Shown piece after piece: positions 55,804 to 63,631 of a stretch of DNA of 64,000 nucleotides (position 1 is the first letter of the stretch; each line of letters opens with the position of its first letter). The notes under the pieces were generated by a model. It was given only the letters and a program-made list of their open reading frames with translations. It did not search any database and was not told the DNA's origin. This DNA comes from Arcobacter sp. CECT 8983 (GTDB lineage Bacteria; Campylobacterota; Campylobacteria; Campylobacterales; Arcobacteraceae): positions 645,604 through 709,603 of the forward strand of contig NZ_PDKF01000004.1 of the NCBI RefSeq assembly GCF_004118855.1, given 5' to 3'. The translations under genes were made by a program, and so were the position numbers.

Positions 55804-56337
55804 TTAAATTTTTATTAATACAGTATAAATGCAATATGAGGCTATTGTAAAAGCACTAAGAGAAGTTACTGTAAGAATTATTGAAATGGCATTTGATATA
55901 TTACCTTTTGTGATTTTTTGATTACTATAAAATGCTTGTGTAAAATATGTTGTACCATAGGCACATGCTGAGAATAGAACACCTAGTACAAATATTAGAA
56001 GTGGAGTTGAAAGTGCATTTACATATATTTTTTCATTTTTCCCAATCAAGTTTGATATTAGAGTTAACATACTTATTGCTGCACCAGCATTAATAAAAAG
56101 AGCAGTTTTCATAGCATTTTGTCCACTTTGAATAACAGATTTTAGCATTTCAATAGATATATTTGATTGGTGTTGTAATCTTTCTTTTAGTAAATTATCT
56201 TTTTTTTCATTAGGAATTTGTTTGTTTGAATAGTCTATATAGTCTAGTAAATCATCTACATTAACAGATATTTGATTGTTTTCTTTTAAATTTATAAGCT
56301 CTTCTCGTAGTTTAGTAATTTGTTCAGTTTGTTTCAT
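55804..56337 (-). CDS. Membrane protein with cytoplasmic coiled coil, unknown
   Basis: 177 residues. Residues 1-75 are charged and helical (ITKLREELINLKENNQI, EKKDNLLKERLQHQSN). Three hydrophobic segments follow: ALFINAGAAISMLTLISNLI, PLLIFVLGVLFSACAYGTTYF and ISIILTVTSLSAFTIASYCIY (the last two slightly over-long here because boundaries are approximate). AAGGAAAAAAAT lies upstream of the ATG. No known family. Same strand as the other cargo genes but separated from them by the broken zinc-ribbon gene. Confidence 0.6.
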   Translation of the reverse strand: MKQTEQITKLREELINLKENNQISVNVDDLLDYIDYSNKQIPNEKKDNLLKERLQHQSNISIEMLKSVIQSGQNAMKTALFINAGAAISMLTLISNLIGKNEKIYVNALSTPLLIFVLGVLFSACAYGTTYFTQAFYSNQKITKGNISNAISIILTVTSLSAFTIASYCIYTVLIKI

Positions 56338-56398
56338 TTTATTTTTTTCCTTAATTTTAGTAAAGATATAGATTAATTCTTGATTGAGTGTTATCCCA

Positions 56399-56427
56399 TT
56401 GACAATTAATAAATATTTTATTATAAT
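56399..56427 (+). promoter_or_regulatory. Consensus sigma-70 promoter driving the predicted structured RNA
   Basis: TTGACA at 56399-56404, a spacer of exactly 17 bases and TATAAT at 56422-56427: a perfect consensus promoter, unusual in this AT-rich genome where -35 boxes are mostly poor. The predicted start, about 56434, falls just before a stable hairpin (56437-56485). No protein frame of useful size follows on this strand. Confidence 0.75.
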
Positions 56428-56433
56428 TTTATT

Positions 56434-56566
56434 ACAACATTTCTATCACAGAGTACATAGTTTATGTATTTGATGACAGAAATGTCTTCTAGTAGTGAAG
56501 AGGGGTTACGATAGTCTGCGTTAGTTTACCCGTGGAGGTTTAAAGATATATCGTCTCTCTTCCAAT
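56434..56566 (+). ncRNA. Predicted structured small RNA of the element
   Basis: About 130 bases downstream of the consensus promoter. Hairpin 1 pairs ACATTTCTATCA (56437-56448) with TGACAGAAATGT (56474-56485), with one G-T pair. Hairpin 2 pairs GAAGAG (56497-56502) and ACGATA (56508-56513) with TATCGT (56549-56554) and CTCTTC (56557-56562). The 3' end meets the end of the convergent nuclease-like gene. I do not recognise tmRNA, 6S, SRP or RNase P features, and there is no reverse transcriptase, so a retron is unlikely. Regulator of replication, transfer or the adjacent gene is possible. Confidence 0.5.
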
Positions 56567-57001
56567 TTAATCAATACTGTAAAAAGAAACTACTAATTCA
56601 TTCTCATTTTCAGATTTCAATATAATATTATGTTCTTTATCTCTGTTTTTATAATTAATTACAATATTATCAGGATTTGTTACACCTACACTATTTAGTT
56701 TTAAGCCTCTTTGTATGATTAAATCCATATTTAGTATATCACTTAAAGTAATTCTTCCAGGGCATTCATTACAATAGTGTTTTTCTAATATATGTTGAAA
56801 ACCTGCTCCAGTATGCCCTTTTCTTAATATTATTTTCATATCTTTTATATAGAAAGTTGCATTTTTAGTGACATTATTAATAAAGTTGATCATAATTTGT
56901 TGATTAGGCGTGAACTTTTTCTTTTTCTTTTTTCTTTTAGTTACTTCTATAGAAAGTTCTCTTTTTAATTTTGCTAATCTTTGTTGATACAATTGACTCA
57001 C
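56567..57001 (-). CDS. BECR-fold nuclease-like protein
   Basis: 144 residues. The N-terminal third is highly basic (KRKKKKKKF). The rest resembles the phage Barnase-EndoU-ColicinE5/D-RelE (PBECR) nucleases: GHTGAGFQHILEKHY, then RITLSDILNMDLIIQRG, NIVINYKNRDKEHNIIL and a final strand ELVVSFYSI. The His in GFQHILEKH is the likely catalytic residue of the family. It lies 36 bases after the integrase gene on the same strand, and its end faces the predicted structured RNA. It could be a toxin, an anti-phage effector or a processing nuclease. No protein antitoxin is encoded next to it. Confidence 0.55.
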   Translation of the reverse strand: MSQLYQQRLAKLKRELSIEVTKRKKKKKKFTPNQQIMINFINNVTKNATFYIKDMKIILRKGHTGAGFQHILEKHYCNECPGRITLSDILNMDLIIQRGLKLNSVGVTNPDNIVINYKNRDKEHNIILKSENENELVVSFYSID

Positions 57002-57036
57002 TAAATACCTTTATTCCATATTGAAAAATGATTTTA

Positions 57037-58149
57037 TCATATATTATATAAATCCTTAACTGCTTCTCTCCCACTATCAGGACTCAATTTAGCATATCTC
57101 AAAGTCATTTTTATATCTTTGTGATTCATAAGCTTTTGAATCGTAAAGATAGGAGTTCCATTTATTGCTAAATGACTTGCAAATGTATGTCTTAGTGTAT
57201 GAAATACTATTTTATTCTTTCTATCATTTTCTTCTACATCTTTATTGAACAAACTATCAAGTAATGCCCTTAATCTTCTCTCAGGATTTGAAATAAAGAG
57301 TTTATTTTTAATATCATGGTTTATGATGTAGTTCTCAAGTAATTGGCTTAATTCCTCTGTTAAAAAAGCTTTATAAGTACTTTTATTTTTAAAGTCTTTA
57401 AGTGTTAATAGTTCATGGGTAAAATCAATATCATTTTTTTGTATGTTTAATATTGATGATAGTCTAGCACCAGTATTCAATGCTATTTTATATATTAGAT
57501 ATAAAACATCATCATTCTTTGAACTTTCAAATAAAGTATTTATCTCTTCTTTTGATAAAAACCTTTCCCTTGCATTATCTATTGAAAAAAGTTTAACATA
57601 TTTTGATACATCATTTTTAATGAAGTCATTCTTTACTCCATATTTGATAATTGTTTTAAATAGGTTTAGTATATTGTTAATTGTCTTTTCTGCAAGTTTT
57701 TTGTTATCTTTAGAGTAGGTTATATTTTGTAGATACTTTGAAAAGCTATCAATATTTGTTTTATTCAAATTGTCGATATCTATTTCATTGAAAAATACTT
57801 TGATATATTTGTTATAGTTTGACTTATCTGTTAATGTGCTTCTAGTGTCATTCCTTTGCTCAAAATAAGACTCTGCAATTTTTTCTATACTTAGTATTGA
57901 TTTTTTCTTTTTCTTTGATATAGCAGGTGGTTCTTCTCCTATTCGTTGCTTTGTAATTATTTCATTTCTTATTTGATTACAATAGTTCTCTCTAAAGCCT
58001 TCTGAATATTTTCCAATCTTTTTTTCGACATCTTTTCCATTAGTATCTTTATATCTGATATAATAAGTTTTATCTTTCTTATCATTAGTAAAAGATTCTC
58101 TATAAAACACACCACTAAATTTAGTTTGAACTCTCTTTGCTATTCCCAC
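57037..58149 (-). CDS. Tyrosine integrase of the element
   Basis: 370 residues. The catalytic set is complete: Arg229 (NTGARLSSIL), His317 and Arg320 (FHTLRHTFASHL), His343 (LMNHKDIKMTL) and the nucleophile Tyr352 (RYAKLS). The N-terminal half holds an arm-binding region and a SAM-like core-binding domain. Start is GTG at 58149, inside the tandem TTTCCCAC repeats, so integrase binding there could repress its own translation or transcription. It is the gene nearest attR (139 bases) and catalyses recombination between the 51-bp tRNA-Glu repeats. Confidence 0.93.
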   Translation of the reverse strand: MGIAKRVQTKFSGVFYRESFTNDKKDKTYYIRYKDTNGKDVEKKIGKYSEGFRENYCNQIRNEIITKQRIGEEPPAISKKKKKSILSIEKIAESYFEQRNDTRSTLTDKSNYNKYIKVFFNEIDIDNLNKTNIDSFSKYLQNITYSKDNKKLAEKTINNILNLFKTIIKYGVKNDFIKNDVSKYVKLFSIDNARERFLSKEEINTLFESSKNDDVLYLIYKIALNTGARLSSILNIQKNDIDFTHELLTLKDFKNKSTYKAFLTEELSQLLENYIINHDIKNKLFISNPERRLRALLDSLFNKDVEENDRKNKIVFHTLRHTFASHLAINGTPIFTIQKLMNHKDIKMTLRYAKLSPDSGREAVKDLYNI

Positions 58150-58163
58150 TTATTTCCCACCTA
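58142..58163 (+). repeat. Right tandem 11-bp repeats overlapping the integrase start
   Basis: ATTCCCACTTA then TTTCCCACCTA, matching the left-end pair at 47765-47786 in the same orientation. The integrase GTG start and its ribosome site (GGTGGG on the minus strand) lie inside. Likely arm-type sites. Confidence 0.65.
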
Positions 58164-58219
58164 AAATTAATTAATATAGAATAATATAGGTTTTATTGTA
58201 AAAAGTCAATTTAATATAA

Positions 58220-58235
58220 AGCCTATAAATAGGCT
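58220..58235. repeat. Palindrome near the right end
   Basis: AGCCTAT-AA-ATAGGCT, perfect 7-bp arms, between the integrase start and attR. It could be an accessory-factor site for excision or a transcription stop for chromosomal reading from the right. No second copy seen. Confidence 0.4.
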
Positions 58236-58287
58236 ATTTGAGATAGTATTTTAATATTTAAGGATTATTGGAAAATATATTATATAG

Positions 58288-58338
58288 GGATTTCCTCCTG
58301 AAGACGGATGTTCGAATCATCCTGGGGTCGCCAACTAT
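58288..58338 (+). repeat. attR: 51-bp direct repeat of the tRNA-Glu 3' half
   Basis: Identical to 47670-47720. It holds the anticodon loop through CCA plus ACTAT but no 5' tRNA half, so it is not a functional tRNA gene. Confidence 0.95.
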
Positions 58339-58575
58339 CTAAACATTTTTTGTAACTATAAAAATACACTTTTTTAATAATCTTACAATATTAACTTTTT
58401 CATTGATTTGAATCAATGATAATAGATATCAAAACAATTATACTTCCAAATAAACAAAAATCTACCTTTATATTTTAAATAAAAACTAATTTAGATCTTG
58501 GATATTATTTTTTGTATTTACAGTATGAAAGCTAAGATAGAAATATTATTAAGATATTAGGCTAAAGGAATATAT
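58339..58575 (+). promoter_or_regulatory. Upstream region of the FmdE-like gene with FNR-type box
   Basis: CATTGATT-TG-AATCAATG at 58401-58418 is a perfect palindrome containing TTGAT-TTGA-ATCAA (58403-58416), the exact FNR/CRP-family half-site pattern TTGATN4ATCAA. It lies 160 bases before the FmdE-like ATG. AAAGGA at 58564-58569 is the ribosome site. The rest of the region is AT-rich with no clear -10. If used, the gene would respond to oxygen or nitric oxide limitation. Confidence 0.5.
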
Positions 58576-59169
58576 ATGAAATATCCAAAGTTTTTTGACG
58601 AGGTTGAAACAATAAATCTACAAGATGATTTATCATTGTTTTTAGGATCTTTAGAAGATGGTTTAGTAGAGTTTAGCTATTTAGATATAGTAAAAACAGC
58701 AGGACATTCATGCCCAACTGTTGCCGGGGCTTATATTATGACTCTTGTTGCATTAAAAGAATTATATGAAAATGAAATTCCTAAAAGAGGAGAAATTTAT
58801 GTCAGTTTTAAAGAGGATTCAAGGGAAGGTACAACGGGTGTTATTGCAAATGTAATCACACAAATAACAGGTGCAACAGAAACTTTTGGATTTAAAGGAT
58901 TAAATGGGAAGTTTAAAAGGTTTGGTTTAATGAAATTTAATGACAATATAACCACAAGTGCAAAGTTTCAAAGACTAGATACAAATAAAACTATTGAAAT
59001 AATTTATAATCCTAATGTCATTTCATTTAAATCTAGAGTACCAGTATTAATGGAGAAACTCTTAAAAGGAATTGCAACAAATAATGAAAAAAAAGAGTTT
59101 GGAGTTTTATGGCAAGAAAGAGTTAAAAATATTTTTGAAAATATTGACAAGGTAATAAAAATAATATGA
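58576..59169 (+). CDS. FmdE-like protein
   Basis: 197 residues. The segment VKTAGHSCPTVAGAYIMTLV recalls the GHxCPGxxxG motif of FmdE, a protein linked to molybdenum/tungsten formylmethanofuran dehydrogenase operons and found alone in many bacteria with unknown role. RGEIYVSF and TTGVIANVITQITGATETFG follow the family's alternating strands and helices. No second metal-binding Cys set is present, so it may be a one-domain form. The FNR-type box upstream would suit an anaerobic redox role. Neighbours (chemoreceptor, sensor kinase) give no direct functional hint. Confidence 0.6.
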   Translation: MKYPKFFDEVETINLQDDLSLFLGSLEDGLVEFSYLDIVKTAGHSCPTVAGAYIMTLVALKELYENEIPKRGEIYVSFKEDSREGTTGVIANVITQITGATETFGFKGLNGKFKRFGLMKFNDNITTSAKFQRLDTNKTIEIIYNPNVISFKSRVPVLMEKLLKGIATNNEKKEFGVLWQERVKNIFENIDKVIKII

Positions 59170-59211
59170 TTGAAAATTCTTTAAATAATTTAATATTAAA
59201 AAGGAAATTAA

Positions 59212-60621
59212 ATGCTTAACTACAAATCATTATATTTAAGAATGACACTTATTCATTTAACAGGAATAATACTCTTACCAATAAATGCAATATTTTTTAC
59301 ACAAGAGTATTTCTCTCAAGTAGTTCAGATTATAATTGCTATTGCACTTATATTTCATGAATTAGATGAAAGGAAAAATGGTAATAATCTATCAAAAGAA
59401 CTTATAAAATTTTTAAAAAATATGGATAAAAAAGATGTGACTTTTAAAATAAATACCTCAATGTCAAGTGAATATTCTGAAATAAAAAATATCATAGAAG
59501 AACGCGAAAAGATATTGATTAAAAAAGAGAAAAAAGAAAATGAATTAATAGAAGAAGCAAAAAAAGTAATGCAAAAAGTTAAAGAAGGAACTTATTCAAG
59601 TACAATTGTTTCCCAAACCTCAAATATTGCAATAGAAGAGTTTAAAAAAACAGTTAATGACATGATAGATGATACTAAAAAAAATTATTCTATCATAAAT
59701 TCTGTTTTAGAAGAATACATTAATTATGATTATAGAAATAAGTTAGTATTAAATGGAATAACTGTTGATAGTGAATTAAGTATTTTAGTAAATGCTGTAA
59801 ATAAATTAAAAGAAGCAATAACACAGATGTTATTAGAAAATAAAAGCACTGGAGTAAATCTTCAATCTTCATCTAAAACTTTATTGACAAATGTAGATAA
59901 GTTAAATATATCATCTGATGAATCAGTTAGTAGTTTAAAAGATACTACATCAGTATTAGAAAATGTTACAGTAAATGTATCAAAGATATCAGAGCAAACT
60001 ATTTCTATGTCAAAATTAGCCAATACTGTTGTAAAATCATCAAAAGATGGTGAAACACTAGCTAATAAAACTAATGTTGCAATGGATGAAATTAATACTC
60101 AAGTAAAAGCAATAAATGAGTCAATATCTATTATTGACGATATTGCATTTCAAACTAATATATTGTCACTTAATGCTGCAGTTGAGGCAGCAACTGCAGG
60201 AGAAGCTGGAAAAGGTTTTGCAGTAGTAGCACAAGAAGTAAGAAATTTAGCCAATAGATCTACTGAAGCAGCAAAAGAGATAAAAAATTTAGTTGAGTTA
60301 GCTAATCAAAAAGCTAATGAAGGTAAAGTTATTGCAAACAATATGATAGAAGGTTATTCTAATCTAAATACGGATATTAGTAAAACCATTGAAATTATAG
60401 ATAATGTTGCTAATATTTCAGAAGAGCAAAGAAAGGGTGTCATAAAGATAAATGAAGCTATATCTATTTTAGAGAAGCAAATAAAATCAAATAATGAAGT
60501 ATCAATAGAAGCAAATAATATAGCTATTAAGACATTGGATATAGCTGAAACTATTGTTGCGAAAGCAAATGAAAAAGAGTTTGAAGGTAAAGACTCTATC
60601 AAGTGTGAAAAGTGTAGTTAA
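59212..60621 (+). CDS. Methyl-accepting chemotaxis protein without periplasmic sensor
   Basis: 469 residues. Two closely spaced membrane segments at the N terminus ([19 protein letters not shown] and [12 protein letters not shown]) leave almost no periplasmic loop. A cytoplasmic helical region (about 60-210) of PAS-less, HAMP-like type leads to the MCP signalling domain. The hairpin tip [21 protein letters not shown] and [18 protein letters not shown] (about 313-355) is the standard CheA/CheW contact site. It senses from the cytoplasm or membrane. It ends in CEKCS, a possible metal-responsive tail, with no CheR-binding pentapeptide. GGAAATTAA precedes the start. Confidence 0.92.
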   Translation: MLNYKSLYLRMTLIHLTGIILLPINAIFFTQEYFSQVVQIIIAIALIFHELDERKNGNNLSKELIKFLKNMDKKDVTFKINTSMSSEYSEIKNIIEEREKILIKKEKKENELIEEAKKVMQKVKEGTYSSTIVSQTSNIAIEEFKKTVNDMIDDTKKNYSIINSVLEEYINYDYRNKLVLNGITVDSELSILVNAVNKLKEAITQMLLENKSTGVNLQSSSKTLLTNVDKLNISSDESVSSLKDTTSVLENVTVNVSKISEQTISMSKLANTVVKSSKDGETLANKTNVAMDEINTQVKAINESISIIDDIAFQTNILSLNAAVEAATAGEAGKGFAVVAQEVRNLANRSTEAAKEIKNLVELANQKANEGKVIANNMIEGYSNLNTDISKTIEIIDNVANISEEQRKGVIKINEAISILEKQIKSNNEVSIEANNIAIKTLDIAETIVAKANEKEFEGKDSIKCEKCS

Positions 60622-60678
60622 AAAATGGTTATAAATTTATTTATATTAAGTAAATCATATTTAAGCTAATATTTTTAT

Positions 60679-62334
60679 ATGAAAGAAAAATATATAAAAC
60701 TTAATCCTTTTATCACAATGATAGTTTCTGTATTCATTGTTTTAGTATTAGTTATCATTAGTTATAAGTTTTTTATTAAAAGTTTTGAAGATTTAGAAAG
60801 TCAACAAAATAGAAAAAACATATCTTCAATCTTAGATATTATGAATAAAAAACTTTCTTATATAGATGCAATAATTAATGATTATTCTAAATGGGATGAC
60901 ACTTATAATTTTATAAATAATAAAAATGATGAATATATTTATGAAAACTTTAGAGAAGGTACAAATACTCTTGAAGACTTAAAAATAGACTTTCTTATAT
61001 TTACTAATTTAAAAAATGAAATAATCTTTACTTCAACAATAAATAATAAGTATTATAAAGATAATAAACATCTAGTAGATAATATTTTAGATGAATATTT
61101 GCAGAGTAAAGAATTTGTGACTATTTATAAAGAGAATATTAAAGACAATAAGGACTTAAGTAATAACAAGTTTTATTTAGTAAAACGAGCTATTTCAAAT
61201 AGTGATAATAGTGCAAAAATCAATGGATATATATATGCAGGAAAATTAATCTCTGATTCTACTTTTAATAGTATAAAAAATATTTTTAATGATGTGAAAA
61301 TCAATGAAGATACTTATTTAAACAATGACTTTACTTTGCACACTCAATACTTAAAAAATGTTAAAGTAAAAGTAGCAGTAAATGACTCTTGTTCTTGTTT
61401 AGAAAATACTATTCAAATTTATGATCATGAAAATAATTATTCTATGTCACTAATAACCCAAAATAAAAGAGTTTTAATACAAGAAGGTAAAAGCACAATC
61501 TTTTATTATAATTTGATTATTTCTATTTTTGTATTTATTGTATTGTTTTTAATCTTTAGAAATCAAAGACTTTTACAAACTTATAATAAAGAACTTGAAA
61601 GCAAAGTAAATGAAGCCATTAGTACTCTTAGAGAAAAAGATAAACTTCTTTTTCAACAATCTAAATTAGCCTCAATGGGTGAGATGCTAGGAAATATTGC
61701 CCATCAATGGAGACAGCCTTTAAATGTATTAAGTCTTTTGATACAAAAGGTTGAAATCAAGTATCAGACAAATAGTTTAGATGAAAAAACTTTAAGTGAA
61801 ATAGTTGATAAAAGTAAACTACTTACAAATAATATGTCTGAAACAATTGAAGATTTTATGAACTTTTTTAATCCAAAACAAAATGATGAACTTTTTATTA
61901 TAGATGATATTTTAGAAAAGACATTAAATCTTTTTTATGCAAGAAATAATATTTGTAAATTAAATATTTTCAATAATTTAACTTCAAAGAATAAATTAAA
62001 AGGTTCAAAAAATGCTCTTATTCAAGTTATATTAAACCTTTTAAGTAATGCCTTTGATAGTATGAAAGATAAAAAAGAGTGTAAAATAGATTTAATTTTA
62101 AAAGAAGACGATAAAAATTTATATATCTTAGTTAAAGATTATGGTTTAGGAATAGAAAAAGAAATTATAGAAAGAATATTTGAACCATATTTTACAACTA
62201 AATTTAAATCACAAGGAATAGGTATAGGTCTATATATGAGTAAGATGGTTATTGAAGAAAATATGAAAGGTTCTATTATCGCACAAAATGATAACGATGG
62301 GGCTACTTTTAAAATAACTATACCTTATAACTAA
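60679..62334 (+). CDS. CHASE4-type sensor histidine kinase
   Basis: 551 residues. Membrane helices at about 13-35 and 275-292 enclose a periplasmic CHASE4 domain (INDYSKWDDTYNFINN, TLEDLKIDFLIFTNLKNEII; the latter is a typical CHASE4 second strand). After a coiled coil, the H-box is MGEMLGNIAHQWRQPLN with phospho-acceptor His342. The ATP-binding domain has NLLSNAFDSM (N box), DYGLGIEKEI (G1), FEPYFTTKF (F box) and GIGIGLYMSKMVIE (G2). The response regulator gene 60 bases downstream is the probable partner. Ligand unknown. Confidence 0.92.
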   Translation: MKEKYIKLNPFITMIVSVFIVLVLVIISYKFFIKSFEDLESQQNRKNISSILDIMNKKLSYIDAIINDYSKWDDTYNFINNKNDEYIYENFREGTNTLEDLKIDFLIFTNLKNEIIFTSTINNKYYKDNKHLVDNILDEYLQSKEFVTIYKENIKDNKDLSNNKFYLVKRAISNSDNSAKINGYIYAGKLISDSTFNSIKNIFNDVKINEDTYLNNDFTLHTQYLKNVKVKVAVNDSCSCLENTIQIYDHENNYSMSLITQNKRVLIQEGKSTIFYYNLIISIFVFIVLFLIFRNQRLLQTYNKELESKVNEAISTLREKDKLLFQQSKLASMGEMLGNIAHQWRQPLNVLSLLIQKVEIKYQTNSLDEKTLSEIVDKSKLLTNNMSETIEDFMNFFNPKQNDELFIIDDILEKTLNLFYARNNICKLNIFNNLTSKNKLKGSKNALIQVILNLLSNAFDSMKDKKECKIDLILKEDDKNLYILVKDYGLGIEKEIIERIFEPYFTTKFKSQGIGIGLYMSKMVIEENMKGSIIAQNDNDGATFKITIPYN

Positions 62335-62394
62335 AGTCTTTAAAAGTAACATAAATATATAATATAAACAATCTCATTATAGGAAGTAAGAACT

Positions 62395-62745
62395 ATGGCA
62401 AAAGTACTTTATGTTGAAGATAATAGTGAAGTTTCAGAAATAATGAAAGATATGTTAGAAGCTTTTTTTGAAGAAGTTTATGTTGCAAAAGATGGAATAG
62501 AGGGATTAGAACTTTATAAAAAGTATAAACCTGAATTAGTTATTAGTGACATATTAATGCCTAGAATGAATGGAATAAATCTAGCTAAAGAAATTCGGAA
62601 AATAAATAAAGATGCAAAAATTGTATTAATAACTGCGGACAATGATGAGAATTACTATTTAGAAGCAAAAAAATTAGGGGTATTAGGTTATTTTAGAAAG
62701 CCTTTTGATTTTGCAGAACTTCAATATCTTTTTAATAATTTGTAA
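62395..62745 (+). CDS. Single-domain CheY-like response regulator
   Basis: 116 residues, receiver domain only. Acidic pocket VEDN (Glu8, Asp9), phospho-acceptor Asp52 in VISDILMPRMNG, Thr in VLITAD and Lys in YFRKPF are all present. There is no output domain, so it acts by binding a partner or by phosphorelay. Placed just after the CHASE4 kinase, its likely phosphate donor. AGGAAG precedes the ATG. Confidence 0.93.
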   Translation: MAKVLYVEDNSEVSEIMKDMLEAFFEEVYVAKDGIEGLELYKKYKPELVISDILMPRMNGINLAKEIRKINKDAKIVLITADNDENYYLEAKKLGVLGYFRKPFDFAELQYLFNNL

Positions 62746-62859
62746 TGAGATTTTATTTTTATAAATTAAGTCTTTAGTTAACTCTTATTATAAATCTTCC
62801 ATAAACTCTACACAAAACTATGATAAAATAATCCAAATTATAAAATTGGAGTTTTTTTA

Positions 62860-63504
62860 ATGCAAAATAAAAAAGTAGTTTTAGTCTCGATAGTTGCTTT
62901 ATTGGCACTATTTTTTGTTGCTGGATATGTTTATAAAAATAAACAATCTGAAGAGTATAAAAATATTTCAGAAAATCAAGCTTTAGTTTTCCAAAGACCT
63001 TATTCTATAGTAATTGGAAATAAAGATGCCAAACTTCAGCTAGTAGAATTCTTTGATCCAGCTTGTGGAACTTGTGCATATTTTCATCCTCATGTAAAAG
63101 AGATAATGAAAGAGCATGAAGGGAAAATCAAATTAGTTTTAAGATATGCACCATTTCATCAAAATTCAAACTATGCTGTAAAGATGCTTGAAGGAGCAAG
63201 AGAACAAGGTATGTTCATGGAAACTTTAGAGTTTATGTTTGCTACTCAAACTTATTGGATAAAAAACCATGTTGTTCAACCAAAACAGTTATGGGCTTTA
63301 TTAGCAAACGTAAAAGGTTTAGATATGGAAAAAATGACTGAGTTTATGAATAATAACAAAACAGCTGATGAAAGAATTGCACAAGATTTAAAAGATGCAG
63401 AAACTTTAAAAGCTGATAAAACTCCATCTTATTTTGTAAATGGAAAACCTTTACAAGAGTTTGGATTAGAAAACCTAAAAAAACTTATTAATTCTGAACT
63501 TTAA
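62860..63504 (+). CDS. DsbA-like thiol-disulfide protein, membrane-anchored
   Basis: 214 residues with an N-terminal signal anchor (VVLVSIVALLALFFVAGYVY). Thioredoxin-fold active site FDPACGTCAYFHP with Cys69-Gly-Thr-Cys72; the cis-Pro loop is TPSYFVNG near the C terminus. It resembles the thioredoxin-4/DsbA-type proteins of Campylobacterota that act on periplasmic disulfides. TTGGAG 8 bases before the ATG is the ribosome site. Probably a single-gene transcript, since the hairpin at 63515 follows. Confidence 0.88.
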   Translation: MQNKKVVLVSIVALLALFFVAGYVYKNKQSEEYKNISENQALVFQRPYSIVIGNKDAKLQLVEFFDPACGTCAYFHPHVKEIMKEHEGKIKLVLRYAPFHQNSNYAVKMLEGAREQGMFMETLEFMFATQTYWIKNHVVQPKQLWALLANVKGLDMEKMTEFMNNNKTADERIAQDLKDAETLKADKTPSYFVNGKPLQEFGLENLKKLINSEL

Positions 63505-63514
63505 TTCTTATTTT

Positions 63515-63544
63515 AAATACTTTATGATTTTTCATAAAGTATTT
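63515..63544. terminator. Perfect hairpin after the DsbA-like gene
   Basis: AAATACTTTATGA and TCATAAAGTATTT (13-bp perfect arms, TTTT loop), 11 bases after the stop. No U-run follows on the + strand, so it may be a weak or RNA-stabilising terminator. Confidence 0.55.
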
Positions 63545-63631
63545 AGAAAACTCTTATATCTTCGCCTTTTTAACCCATTTTCAATAAATTTTAGATAATA
63601 TATTTAAAAAACTATAAACTATGGATTTTTA

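Larger units (their letters stand above)
47670..58338. mobile_element. 10.6-kb integrated mobilizable element at tRNA-Glu
   Basis: Bounded by perfect 51-bp direct repeats made from the tRNA-Glu 3' half. It carries a tyrosine integrase at the right end, regulators, a replication-initiator-like gene, a relaxase, an oriT-like region and one VirB6/TrbL-like protein. No other T4SS genes, coupling protein or ATPase are present, so it cannot conjugate alone. It fits an integrative mobilizable element that excises, perhaps replicates as a plasmid, and uses a helper transfer system. Boundaries are seen directly; the lifestyle is inferred from gene content. Confidence 0.88.

Noticed and set aside
56434..56566. 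Retron msr-msd RNA
   Set aside because: There is no reverse transcriptase gene anywhere near, and the stems lack the priming-guanosine arrangement.
57443..57718. Plus-strand open frame opposite the integrase
   Set aside because: It lies fully inside the well-supported integrase gene, has no ribosome site and no recognisable domain.
58288..58338. A second tRNA-Glu
   Set aside because: Only the 3' half is present; the acceptor 5' strand and D-arm are missing. It is the attR repeat.
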